Origin: Amoebophrya sp. A120
Taxonomy: Eukaryota; Sar; Dinophyceae; Syndiniales; Amoebophryaceae
Direction: 5' to 3'
NCBI GenBank assembly: GCA_905178155.1
Contig: CAJINV010000006.1
Coordinates: 51,552 to 88,503 of the forward strand
Length of the DNA: 36,952 bases
Part shown: positions 1-7,261 of the stretch, one piece after another
Position numbering within the stretch: position 1 is the first letter of the stretch
Layout of the letters: each line of letters opens with the position of its first letter
Notes under the pieces: model-generated
Seen by the model: only the letters and a program-made list of their open reading frames with translations
Told to the model about the DNA's origin: nothing
The model's database searches: none
Translations under genes and position numbers: made by a program

Positions 1-168
1 CGCGGATGTTTATTTTCATGCTAAGTGCCTAGGCCAAAACCTCTTTATTCACACTTAGTATGGGCCTGCAGTGCTGCTCTCCAGCAAGACAGCTCGGATT
101 TGTGTACCCAAATCCAGCATCAGAATAGTTTCGTTTTGAAAAGGGAGGGGGGGTTTTTCCTGTCGATA
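1..168. mobile_element. family B introner, left part outside the window
   Basis: This is the right half of a family B element. It ends with a G-rich inverted repeat and GATA at 165-168. It is identical to 6897-7064 in the second hydrolase copy, where the element is complete and flanked by TTGTC. TTGTC also follows here at 169-173. Confidence 0.8.
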
Positions 169-317
169 TTGTCGTTGCACCAAGAATATCACCTGTAAAA
201 ATGTCTGGGTCTGGAAACTTGTGATGCTACAATGTGCATGATGAAAACACTTCCGAATGCAGTCCGGCATGACAACTTCCCGAAACGCTTCCCCATAGGA
301 AATCCGCATGAGAAACT
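1..317. repeat. 317-bp duplication, copy 1 (partner 6897-7213)
   Basis: I can find one mismatch to 6897-7213, near position 223. The duplication covers the right part of a B element, the 13-nt microexon and the left part of an A element. Copy 1 carries on into a full A element, while copy 2 is cut by the junction repeat. Confidence 0.9.
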
Positions 318-1650
318 GCGTTTTTGCATGACAAAAGAGGCTGCGACTTTTGTTGGTTATGCAATACAGATTTTCTAGGTATGGAAAGCTAGCATTACAA
401 GTTCCGACATTTTTACAATCCATAAAGAACTCCGACCAAAGCCGCGGTTGTCGACACGCAGCAGTAATCCGGTGCAAAAGTATCGTACCTCGTAGTAATC
501 GCGTTTATGCATGACAAATCTCTTTTTCAAGGTAAATCAGCATGAGAAATTCCATTTGTCATGCTGAGCAAATTTGTAATGCGATTTACTACTAATGCGA
601 TGCTTTTGCATTTCATAGCACTAAATCGATACTGCGTGGTTGTTCTTTTTCTTGCGGCTTTTGAAGCAACATGTCGATGAAAGAATCCGGGTAGAACATC
701 GAACTTTCCAAGCCGCCTATGCAAAAAAAAAGCTGCGTTGGTGTAAGTCTTTTCGGAAAACAGCATCACAAGTTTGTCTGCCATGACAGGACAAACTTGT
801 GATGCGCAGATAGGAAGGGAAAACACATAGGAAGCGAGCCGATCATGCATGTCGAGCATGACACGTGTAACTGTTTTGCACTTTCTGCATCACAGATTTA
901 CACTTACACGGTTTTTTCCTTGCATACCGCCCGGAACCAACAGGGCAACCGTGATGGACGGCGGACGATCAGCGGCCGCCTTGGTGTGTTCTGGCGCTGG
1001 AAAATATTGCTATCCTGTGTAAAAACGTCCCCGCCCTATACTCAAGTTGGGAACTTAGCAACACAAATCTAGAAGTTTTGGGAGCCACGCATGACAAGTA
1101 CTGCAGTCCCTAGCGTAGTGCAGGTTCGTAAGAACAGCCGTGGATCACATATCCGTCTGCTCATCTCGTTTCCAGCAATTCAAATTCCAAAACTCGACTA
1201 GAAAAGCCTTTCATGGGGACCCGCATTTACAATTGTTTCTGTAGATGCAAATCTGCATGACAACTATGGGGTGGGGACGTTTTTGCTCAGGATAATTCGC
1301 ACCAGATCTTTACAGACGGTTCGACCACGACCTCCTTGACTACACCACGGTACTTGGTTATCGCAAGAAAAAGCTGTTTCACTGTGAACTTGTGATGCAG
1401 AAAATGGAGCACAGAACTATTTGTCTTGCTACACCTGCATAGAGTATTGGAGTTTCAACCGTGTTTTCCCCTATGGGAAACGCGTGCATGGCAAATTTTC
1501 TGTGTCATGTGTAGCAAACTTGTGATGCGGTTCTTGCAAAATCATCACAGTGAAACAGTTTTTTCGTGGGATATTGGTTCCGTCGGAGTACACCCGCCCG
1601 GTTTTGAAAAACTTGGCCGCCTGCAGGTAGTTTTGCGCAAACGACAGCAT
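169..1650 (-). CDS. alpha/beta-hydrolase family protein, 5' exons, copy 1 (runs off the window)
   Basis: This gene is read from ATG at 1650 downward. Exons are 1650-1574, 1353-1295, 1005-927, 712-618, 460-425 and 181-169, separated by five inserted elements (E, C, E, D, A). A sixth element (B) runs off the left edge. Exact removal of each element plus one target duplication keeps one frame. The product shows VALLVPGG (oxyanion-hole region of the alpha/beta-hydrolase fold) followed by VDNRGFGRSS, the typical D-x-R-G-x-G-x-S strand/loop. The nucleophile elbow and later parts lie outside the window but are present in copy 2. An in-frame TAA five codons before the ATG supports this start. The exon at 181-169 contributes only 13 nt. 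The subfamily (esterase, lipase or methylesterase) and the substrate cannot be told. The fold is fairly sure, the exon joins very likely. Confidence 0.7.
187..424. mobile_element. family A introner (hydrolase copy 1)
   Basis: 238 bp. The left end carries AAAAATGTCTGGGTCTGGAA and the right end a decayed inverted copy with GACATTTTTACAATCCATA. The perfect duplication AAGAA lies at 182-186 and 425-429. It splits an Arg-Ser-Ser codon run that reads through when the element is removed. Confidence 0.85.
465..617. mobile_element. family D introner (hydrolase copy 1)
   Basis: About 153 bp. Ends carry TGCAAAAGTATCG and CGATGCTTTTGCA as inverted repeats. It resembles 28132-28292 along its length, including a central palindrome of ATGACAAAT type. 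The flanks GCAGTA and GCACTA form an imperfect duplication, so the left border is uncertain by one or two bases. Confidence 0.75.
718..926. mobile_element. family E introner (hydrolase copy 1)
   Basis: 209 bp. The ends are TATGCAAAAAAAAAGC... and ...TTTTTTCCTTGCATA with an inner inverted pair around GTGTAAGT. The perfect duplication CCGCC lies at 713-717 and 927-931. It splits the PGGLES segment of the hydrolase exactly in frame. Confidence 0.85.
1011..1294. mobile_element. family C introner (hydrolase copy 1)
   Basis: 284 bp. The ends are TATCCTGTGTAAAAACGTCC and ...GGGACGTTTTTGCTCAGGATA. The duplication is imperfect: plus-strand ATTGC at 1006-1010 against ATTCG at 1295-1299. Removing the element plus five bases keeps the hydrolase frame, so this is probably an older insertion. 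Confidence 0.8.
1359..1573. mobile_element. family E introner, divergent (hydrolase copy 1)
   Basis: 215 bp. Ends are TATCGCAAGAAAAAGCTG and an inverted ...CAGTTTTTTCGTGGGATA, both followed inward by a TTTCACTGTGA-type stretch. The perfect duplication TTGGT lies at 1354-1358 and 1574-1578. Exact excision restores the Gly-Thr-Lys-Tyr junction. Confidence 0.8.
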
Positions 1651-1790
1651 GGCGCTTTACTTGCTCCCCTCGGGGCAGCGCGGGAGAAACGAGGGCGAGA
1701 AGCAGCGCGAGGAAAACGACGAGATAACTTTGTTGTATAGTTGTTGTTTACACCGACGGCACACTGCACAAAATCAGCATGTAAAAGCGC
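1640..1790. repeat. short module, empty-site copy (partner 16007-16460)
   Basis: From about 1649 to 1780 the sequence matches 16007-16078 plus 16388-16450 at roughly 85 % by eye. At 1706-1712 the GGAAA site is uninterrupted, whereas the partner carries a 309-bp element there. The minus frame encodes a peptide with the motif RPRFSRAAP. Whether it is translated is unknown. Confidence 0.75.
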
Positions 1791-1930
1791 CAAAAAATGC
1801 CTTTGCGCGTGACTGTTGTAGCAGCTTCAAATTTTCACCGAAGCAACTCAATGGTACCCTCGTGCAAGAGATTGCAAGAGATTTTGATCGCATGCGACTT
1901 CTTTGGAGAATTAAACGTTAGGAGGATGTT
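1651..1930. other. upstream region of the hydrolase gene
   Basis: No supported gene. It contains the short duplicated module and then unique sequence up to the first junction repeat at 1933. It may be the 5' UTR or promoter of the hydrolase copy, but no promoter motif is recognisable. Confidence 0.3.
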
Positions 1931-1932
1931 TT

Positions 1933-1983
1933 GACGCAAGAAACAAACACTTCACGCGAAATACAACGATGAACAAAACTGGG
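1933..1983. repeat. junction repeat J1
   Basis: This holds the shared core beginning ACTTCACGCGAAATACAACG and ending AAAACTGGGA, preceded by TTTTGACGCAAGAAACAAAC. The same core recurs at about 3567-3603, 5340-5392 and 7222-7261, each time where one gene fragment stops and another block begins. Confidence 0.85.
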
Positions 1984-1997
1984 ACCAACAGCAGCAA

Positions 1998-2070
1998 GGA
2001 TGAGCTCCGTTCCAACAGCAGCAAGGATGGGACTACAACGATGAGCTCCGTTCCAACAGCAGCAAGGATT
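1998..2070. repeat. short tandem repeat next to J1
   Basis: Two imperfect units of GATGAGCTCCGTTCCAACAG followed by CAGCAAGGA lie about 42 bp apart. In one frame they encode Gln runs. Confidence 0.7.
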
Positions 2071-2074
2071 CAAC

Positions 2075-2596
2075 GTGGGAGGTGCGGGTGCGGGAGGAGC
2101 TGGTGGAATTGCAGGTGCTGGCGGAGGTGCCGGTGTTGGAGGGGGAGGCGCAGCTGGTGGAGCAGGAGGTGGTGTCGCAGGAGGCGGTGCAGGTGGAGCA
2201 CCCGCCGCAAACCAGAACCTTCAGCCCGCCCCCCAAGCAGGTATCAACGGCGCACCTATCTTACAACGGATTGACGGCGTGGACGTGCACTGGGGCGCCG
2301 GGAACGTGGACGATGACTACCAGAAGGGATGGATTTTTTCGGTTATGCCTGCCCAGGCGCGAAACGACTGCCAGTTCGCCGCGGCGGGGAACGACAGCAT
2401 CGTGGAGAAGCTCCAAAACCTCTCCATGGCGCGCCTGACCACCATCCTCGGCCGCATCCACGACGACCGGAAAAACGCAGCAGTGCAGAACGACAACAAC
2501 GGAAACCAGTGGGGAAACAACCAAGGGGATCGGGCGCGGTGGATCCGGGCCTGCTTCCGGAGAAACCTCAACCACCTGCCGATCTCACCACCGTAG
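2075..2596 (+). CDS. Gly/Ala-rich ORF, function unknown
   Basis: Open frame of about 170 codons ending at a TAG at 2594-2596. The first 45 residues are almost only Gly, Ala and Val. The rest is ordinary protein-like sequence containing GWIFSVMPAQARNDCQF and a C-terminal Asn/Gln stretch. The first codon given here is GTG, and an in-frame stop lies shortly upstream near 2042. The true start, or an upstream exon, is therefore unknown. It sits between junction repeats J1 and J2, so it may be the remnant of a gene or of a retroelement gag-like ORF. No domain is recognised, and it carries no introner. Confidence 0.35.
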   Translation: MGGAGAGGAGGIAGAGGGAGVGGGGAAGGAGGGVAGGGAGGAPAANQNLQPAPQAGINGAPILQRIDGVDVHWGAGNVDDDYQKGWIFSVMPAQARNDCQFAAAGNDSIVEKLQNLSMARLTTILGRIHDDRKNAAVQNDNNGNQWGNNQGDRARWIRACFRRNLNHLPISPP

Positions 2597-2696
2597 GGGT
2601 TAACTCTGGGAAAACTAAAAAGGCTTGATATTCGACAACGACGGCACATGTGGGCGGTTTTACCCCCCGCCTTGAAGATTTGCGTTTTCTCGCGAC

Positions 2697-2790
2697 GTAG
2701 ATGTTCAAGACCCGCCCGTGAAAGAAACACAAAGACGATGATGTTGTTGTTTTCAAGATGTAGATGTTCCAGACCCGCCCGCGAAAAAGA
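2697..2790. repeat. imperfect direct repeat, about 63-bp period
   Basis: TAGATGTTCAAGACCCGCCC at 2698 and TAGATGTTCCAGACCCGCCC at 2761, each followed by a purine-rich stretch. Confidence 0.7.
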
Positions 2791-3013
2791 AGAAGATGAT
2801 GACGAAGCACACACGCGATGTTGGTGCTGATCTTGATCAATGTTGGTGTGCAACAATCTCCGCGTTCTGGAGTTTGTAATGCAAATTGTCACAGGATGTT
2901 TTATTTTCACATTTATCTCGACATTCAAAAGATGAAGATCGTGGCGCGACAGAACGATCAAGATGAAGATGGAAAGATAAATTTGTGTTGCTGTTGCGAG
3001 GTCTTTGACGTAG

Positions 3014-3243
3014 CGGCAAACCGTCGCACATTCTCGATTTTTTGGAACGCGATGATGGAGATGATGAAAAAATCTTCACCGGCAAATCGTCGCACATTCT
3101 CGATTTTTTGGAACGCGATGATGGAGATGATGAAAAAATCTTCACCGGCAAATCGTCGCACATTCTCGATTTTTTGGAACGCGATGATGGAGATGATGAA
3201 AAAATCTTCACCGGCAAATCGTCGCACATTCTCGATTTTTCGA
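3014..3243. repeat. 66-bp minisatellite, about 3.5 units
   Basis: Units start at 3014, 3080, 3146 and 3212 (the last partial). They are practically identical and centred on GCACATTCTCGATTTTTTGG and a GATGATGGAGATGATG run. The 66-bp length is 22 codons, so frames on both strands stay open across it. I see no other sign of coding. Confidence 0.95.
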
Positions 3244-3244
3244 G

Positions 3245-3565
3245 ATACACGAACGACGAAGAACTACAAACCTGACGACCCCAGTGTCGTGATATATTTC
3301 TTCACTTTTGAACGCGCAATTTCTCACCGAAACTAGGAAAGAAGAGTAAGAGAAGCACCGCTCAAAGTACGTCGCGGTAGGGTGCAACAGCAAGAATTTT
3401 CGGACTTTCTTGATTTGCCATGCTGTTTTTGAACCGTTACTATAGAAGCTCTCAAATTCTCAACCGGAAAATGAAAAATGAAAAACAAACACTATGATGA
3501 ATGCCAGCGATTTGCGCTGAGGTTTTTCCGGCCGTAATCTTTCCCTGTTCACGCGAAATCACAGC
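3245..3565. other. no gene seen
   Basis: AT-richer sequence between the minisatellite and junction repeat J2. I see no introner, no homology and no convincing ORF. Confidence 0.4.
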
Positions 3566-3566
3566 A

Positions 3567-3603
3567 GACTTCACGCGAAATACAACGATGAACAAAACTG
3601 GGA
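3567..3603. repeat. junction repeat J2
   Basis: The core from ACTTCACGCGAAATACAACG to AAAACTGGGAC. It is preceded by a nearby partial copy, TTCACGCGAAATCACAGCAG, starting near 3548. The block to its right is the copia-like pol fragment. Confidence 0.85.
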
Positions 3604-3604
3604 C

Positions 3605-5200
3605 GAAAAAATACAACGGAACCGCGGGTGGCCTCGGGCATCGGTGCAGAAAGGTGTCGAGCGGCGGCCCGTTCGGTCTTCTGCCTCTTCTTAGCTGTGG
3701 CGGACTTTACGCTGACACCCCTCGCGCCAACGGCGGTCGCCGCTTCTAATTCCCGAAGGCCATGCGCCTCTTCGCTCCGGTCCGTGCTGCCGCGCGCATC
3801 TTCGTCGCGCTCCTCCGGTTTGCGGTACTGCCATGCTGCATCGGTGAAAAGCAGAAAACATTCGTCGCTGTAGCTCCAGTTGATGAAGACGCCGACTTCT
3901 GGGAACTGTTTCAGGCGGCCCACGACTGCGTTAATCAGTCTGGCATCCTTGTAGTTCTTGTCCGCGTCGTTTCCGAGCGAAAGCAACCGAACCGCCAGGA
4001 GCACGTCCGTGCGCGTCGTCGTCAGGTACTGAACGCCACCCCGGATGGACTTCAGGTAGTGAACGCCACCCCGCACCGGGTGCGGCGATTCTTGAAGTGC
4101 CTCCCGGCCGAGAGCAACATGCGGATTTCCAAGTCCGACGGCGTTGGGCACTCGCAGGTAACATCGCGGGACTGCATGTGCCCACCGGGCACAAAGCGGA
4201 CCTTCAGGGTCATCAGCGTCTCTGAAACCCGCTTCAGGTCGCAAATCACCCTCGAACTAATCGCCTTCTGCTCCTCATCGCACGCCGTCCCGTCGAGGTA
4301 TCTCGAAATCGTTCCGCGGTCGAAAGCGCCGCGAAACTCGGCCACAAGTGCTCGCCGCATGTGGTCCCCCACCCGGAGAACATTGCGCAGCCAGGCCTGG
4401 TCGAGATCACAAATCTTCGTATGGGACCGGATTCGCTTCCGCAGCTCCGGGCCAAATCCCGGTCGGTCTATCAACAGCGTCCCGGACTCGAGGTTGTCCC
4501 GCTCGGCATCGCGCTCCAAGTTGAAGTGCTCGATCCGCAGGATGATCGTCCCCTGCTCAACGACCTTCGGCTCCGGCACAGGAGCAAACTCAACGGCGCC
4601 CATCGTCAGCTTGATCCAGGAAAACTTCTTGCCTGGCCCCGGTTCCTCGTCCGCCCCTGGCAGCTCGGCGCCACTGTTGAAGAGGTGCATTCCAGTTGGC
4701 GAAATCCTATCTGGGGCCAAGGAGAACAGACCGGCGTCGATAACGGTCCAAGCCGCTGCGTCGTCCGTGATCGCGCCGCTCGGTAGCGCGGTCAGGCTCC
4801 GGTGAAGGGCTCTGCGTTGTGTCCTCGTGGGCGTGACCATCTGCAGCTTCCCGCTGTTCTTCACCCGGTCTTGCTCTATGTACGGCCGCGGCTTCTCATC
4901 GTCGTGTGGGTTCTCGCTCGCTTCGAAAACTGTCTCTTCAAATTTCAAAGTGGGTCGGCTGTTGCTACTGCTGCTACTGCTGCTCCCTCCCCCGGGGGTA
5001 TTGTTGTGTGGGATGCGCTCCGGTGCTTGGCTGTTCCTCGCTTCTCCCTTCGCAAGGAGTCGTAGCGGGGGAGCAGGCGGGATTTTCCCGCTTTGGTCGA
5101 AAGCAGACGCGTCCACCATCACTAGTGGAGGGATGTTGAGGACATTATCGATGTCCACACGCGGCCGCAGGATTTCGGGATACACCAGGAACTGCGTCAC
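3605..5200 (-). pseudogene. decayed Ty1/copia-like pol fragment
   Basis: Two overlapping minus frames. Frame one (5200-4052, 382 codons) ends in a stretch with KVRFVPGGHMQSRD, CPTPSDLEIRMLLSAG and an upstream AL-x2-E-x7-GTI. This matches the N-terminal part of copia reverse transcriptases (the 'KARLV-x-G-x-Q' and 'PTPS-x3-IR' blocks). Frame two (4244 to about 3605) has GGVQYLTTTRTDVLLAV and later LLFTDAAW, which matches the 'GSLxYL-x-TRPDI' and 'DADW' blocks at the RT/RNase H border. The RT catalytic core with its Y-x-D-D motif is missing between them, and a frameshift near 4050-4240 separates the two. A 14-bp direct repeat (TGAACGCCACCCCG, near 4029 and 4060) sits at the break. It is bounded by junction repeats J2 and J3. 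Family assignment is by motif only. Confidence 0.5.
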
Positions 5201-5339
5201 GGCCTTGCTGGCAAAACTGGGGCATTCAGAAAGCAGGCTCTATTTCTTACGACTGTCACGATGATATTTGTTAATGCACGAGTACGACTACGACTACGAC
5301 CCCAAAACGACCCAAGAGCTTAACGAGGAACTCGTCATT
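5201..5339. other. short spacer before J3
   Basis: No gene is seen. It contains a run of CGACTA-type repeats near 5280-5300. Confidence 0.4.
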
Positions 5340-5392
5340 TTGACGCAAGAAACAAACACTTCACGCGAAATACAACGATGAACAAAACTGGG
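5340..5392. repeat. junction repeat J3
   Basis: Same 5' extension as J1 (TTTTGACGCAAGAAACAAAC) followed by the shared core. It marks the point where the second hydrolase copy loses its downstream part. Confidence 0.85.
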
Positions 5393-5795
5393 AGGGACAG
5401 ATGCGAAAAACAGTAGAAGAAAAAACCCATGTAGGGCATCAGCGTTGTTTCTTTCACATAGAGCGGCAGCATCTGGTTTTGCAGGGTTTGGAGTTGTTGG
5501 AACGCGTCCCGCCCTGTTTTGCTCCACACACCATAGCGGCTCAGCGCGCCACTGGCCTGAAGCCCGGTCAGCTTGCCCCGCAACTCGATCACCTGGGGGT
5601 CGGTCGTGTACTTGGACAACCGGTCGGCTGCGGCGGTCACTGGGCTGGTTGCGGCGGAGGTCTTCATTGGGCTCTTGTCCTGGTGGTTAATGATCTCCTC
5701 TGCGCTGCTGCGCGCGGTTGTTCTGCTGCTATAGGGCGGGGCAGTTGACAGGAGGACTACATGCGACAGTTGTATTTTGTGTTTCAGCTGCAGCA

Positions 5796-6117
5796 TATCG
5801 TCGGAAGAAGCCCCCCCCTGCTCCCGATACTGAAAGGTCTGCGATGCTGATTTGTGGCCACGAATAAGCTCTGTCTTTTGCAAGCCGGCAAATCCGGAGG
5901 CTCCGCCACATTATAGTACAGGCGTTTTGTAATAAAACGCTGCAAGGCCGCCTACGCCGAAGACGTCTGCCATGCTAAGCGCCTACAGGAAAAAGTTCTA
6001 CTTAGGCTCAGTATCTGTGCCTGCAGTCCTCTACTGCAAGTGACAATAAAGCTGATTTGTGTACACAAATGGTTTGAATATGGGGATGAGCAGGGGGGAT
6101 TTTATTTCACGTTGATA
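5796..6117. mobile_element. family B introner (hydrolase copy 2)
   Basis: 322 bp. Inverted ends are degenerate (TATCGTCGGAAGAAGCCCCC; ...GGGGGGATTTTATTTCACGTTGATA). The perfect duplication CAGCA lies at 5791-5795 and 6118-6122. Excision joins Leu-Leu-Gln in frame. Confidence 0.85.
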
Positions 6118-6270
6118 CAGCAATTCCTGCGCGGAAGCAGTTCCGTCTGCACCACGGTTGCTGGCGACGTCGGTGTGTATTTTCAGCGTCTTTCCGGCGA
6201 GCATTTCTGCCAAGCACTGCACGATCATTCCGCCCATGGAGTGGCCGATCAGGATCAGCTGGACATCGCA

Positions 6271-6592
6271 TATTGTGAGGAAAAATCCCCCCTCCCCATA
6301 CCAAAAAGGTGAACTACTGAAAATTTGTCATGCTGATTTGTGGCCACAAGTCGTCCCTTTATTGCAAGAGGGCAAAGCCAGAGAACCACCCGCGTTGCGC
6401 AGTCACTTTGTAATGCCGTATCGCCTCTAGAGGATATGCCTGCCTTGCTAGGTGCCTACAGCAAAACGCCTCTACTCAGGTGCTGCATCTGCCTGAAGTC
6501 CTCTACTGCTAGACAGATTGGATTTGTGTACACGAATACCGCATCACAGATTTCGGTTTTGATATGGGGAGGGGGGATTTTTCACTTTGATA
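6271..6592. mobile_element. family B introner (hydrolase copy 2)
   Basis: 322 bp. The ends are GAGGAAAAATCCCCCCTCCC and ...GGGAGGGGGGATTTTTCAC plus TTTGATA. The perfect duplication TCGCA lies at 6266-6270 and 6593-6597. It interrupts the gene shortly before the GHSMGG elbow. Confidence 0.9.
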
Positions 6593-6732
6593 TCGCAACA
6601 AGGGCTAGTTGCTGGTCCCCCGGTTACTACTTTCGTTCCCTTGGAGTCCACCTGCTCTTCCAGGACGGCTTCCAGGACCGCCAACGCATCTTTCGCCATG
6701 CGGTCTAGCGTGAAAGAGTACCTCTCCTTGTC

Positions 6733-7064
6733 TATCAAAGGGAAAATAAATCCCCCCTCCCCATACTGAAAAGGTATATTTTTGGAAATTTGTGATGCTG
6801 ATTTGTGGTCGCAAATCGTGTCTGTCTATACAAGAAGGCAACGCCGGGGTCTCCGCCGCATTGTGCAGGCAGTTTGTCATGCTGTTCGGACTACAGCGCG
6901 GATGTTTATTTTCATGCTAAGTGCCTAGGCCAAAACCTCTTTATTCACACTTAGTATGGGCCTGCAGTGCTGCTCTCCAGCAAGACAGCTCGGATTTGTG
7001 TACCCAAATCCAGCATCAGAATAGTTTCGTTTTGAAAAGGGAGGGGGGGTTTTTCCTGTCGATA
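6733..7064. mobile_element. family B introner (hydrolase copy 2)
   Basis: 332 bp. It starts TATCAAAGGGAAAATAAATC and ends ...GGTTTTTCCTGTCGATA. The perfect duplication TTGTC lies at 6728-6732 and 7065-7069. It is the complete counterpart of the element cut by the left window edge. Confidence 0.9.
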
Positions 7065-7213
7065 TTGTCGTTGCACCAAGAATATCACCTGTAAAAATGT
7101 CTGGGTCTGGAAACTTGTGATGCTAAAATGTGCATGATGAAAACACTTCCGAATGCAGTCCGGCATGACAACTTCCCGAAACGCTTCCCCATAGGAAATC
7201 CGCATGAGAAACT
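6897..7213. repeat. 317-bp duplication, copy 2 (partner 1-317)
   Basis: Matches 1-317 with one mismatch seen. The homology breaks at the sequence AGAAACT, where junction repeat J4 begins. Confidence 0.9.
7083..7213. mobile_element. family A introner, truncated
   Basis: Left 131 bp of the same A element that is complete at 187-424. The right end is lost at junction J4. Confidence 0.85.
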
Positions 7214-7261
7214 TCACGCGAAACACTTCACGCGAAATACAACGATGAACAAAACTGGGAC
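7211..7261. repeat. junction repeat J4
   Basis: Two partial starts (CTTCACGCGAAAC, then CTTCACGCGAAAT) precede the full core. It forms the border between the broken hydrolase copy and an unrelated intergenic stretch. Confidence 0.85.

Larger units (their letters stand above)
5396..7082 (-). pseudogene. alpha/beta-hydrolase copy 2, middle part, both ends replaced by junction repeats
   Basis: Exons are 7077-7065 (13 nt), 6727-6593, 6265-6118 and 5790 to about 5396, separated by three family B elements with perfect duplications (TTGTC, TCGCA, CAGCA). Removal of each gives one frame that continues the product of copy 1: YSFTLDRMAKDALAVLEAVL, then LILIGHSMGGMIVQ with the nucleophile elbow G-H-S-M-G-G, then HVVLLSTAPPYSS. 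This order is that of an alpha/beta-hydrolase core. The catalytic Asp and His would lie further on. The 5' side ends inside an A element at 7213 and the 3' side at J3 near 5395. The copy is therefore broken, or wrongly assembled. Both copies share 317 nearly identical bases, so the event is recent. Confidence 0.65.

Noticed and set aside
1933-1985. Junction repeat as a dinoflagellate spliced-leader relic.
   Set aside because: It does not contain the spliced-leader pattern I know (CCGTAGCCATTTTGGCTCAAG-like), and it lies at rearrangement borders, not at 5' gene ends.
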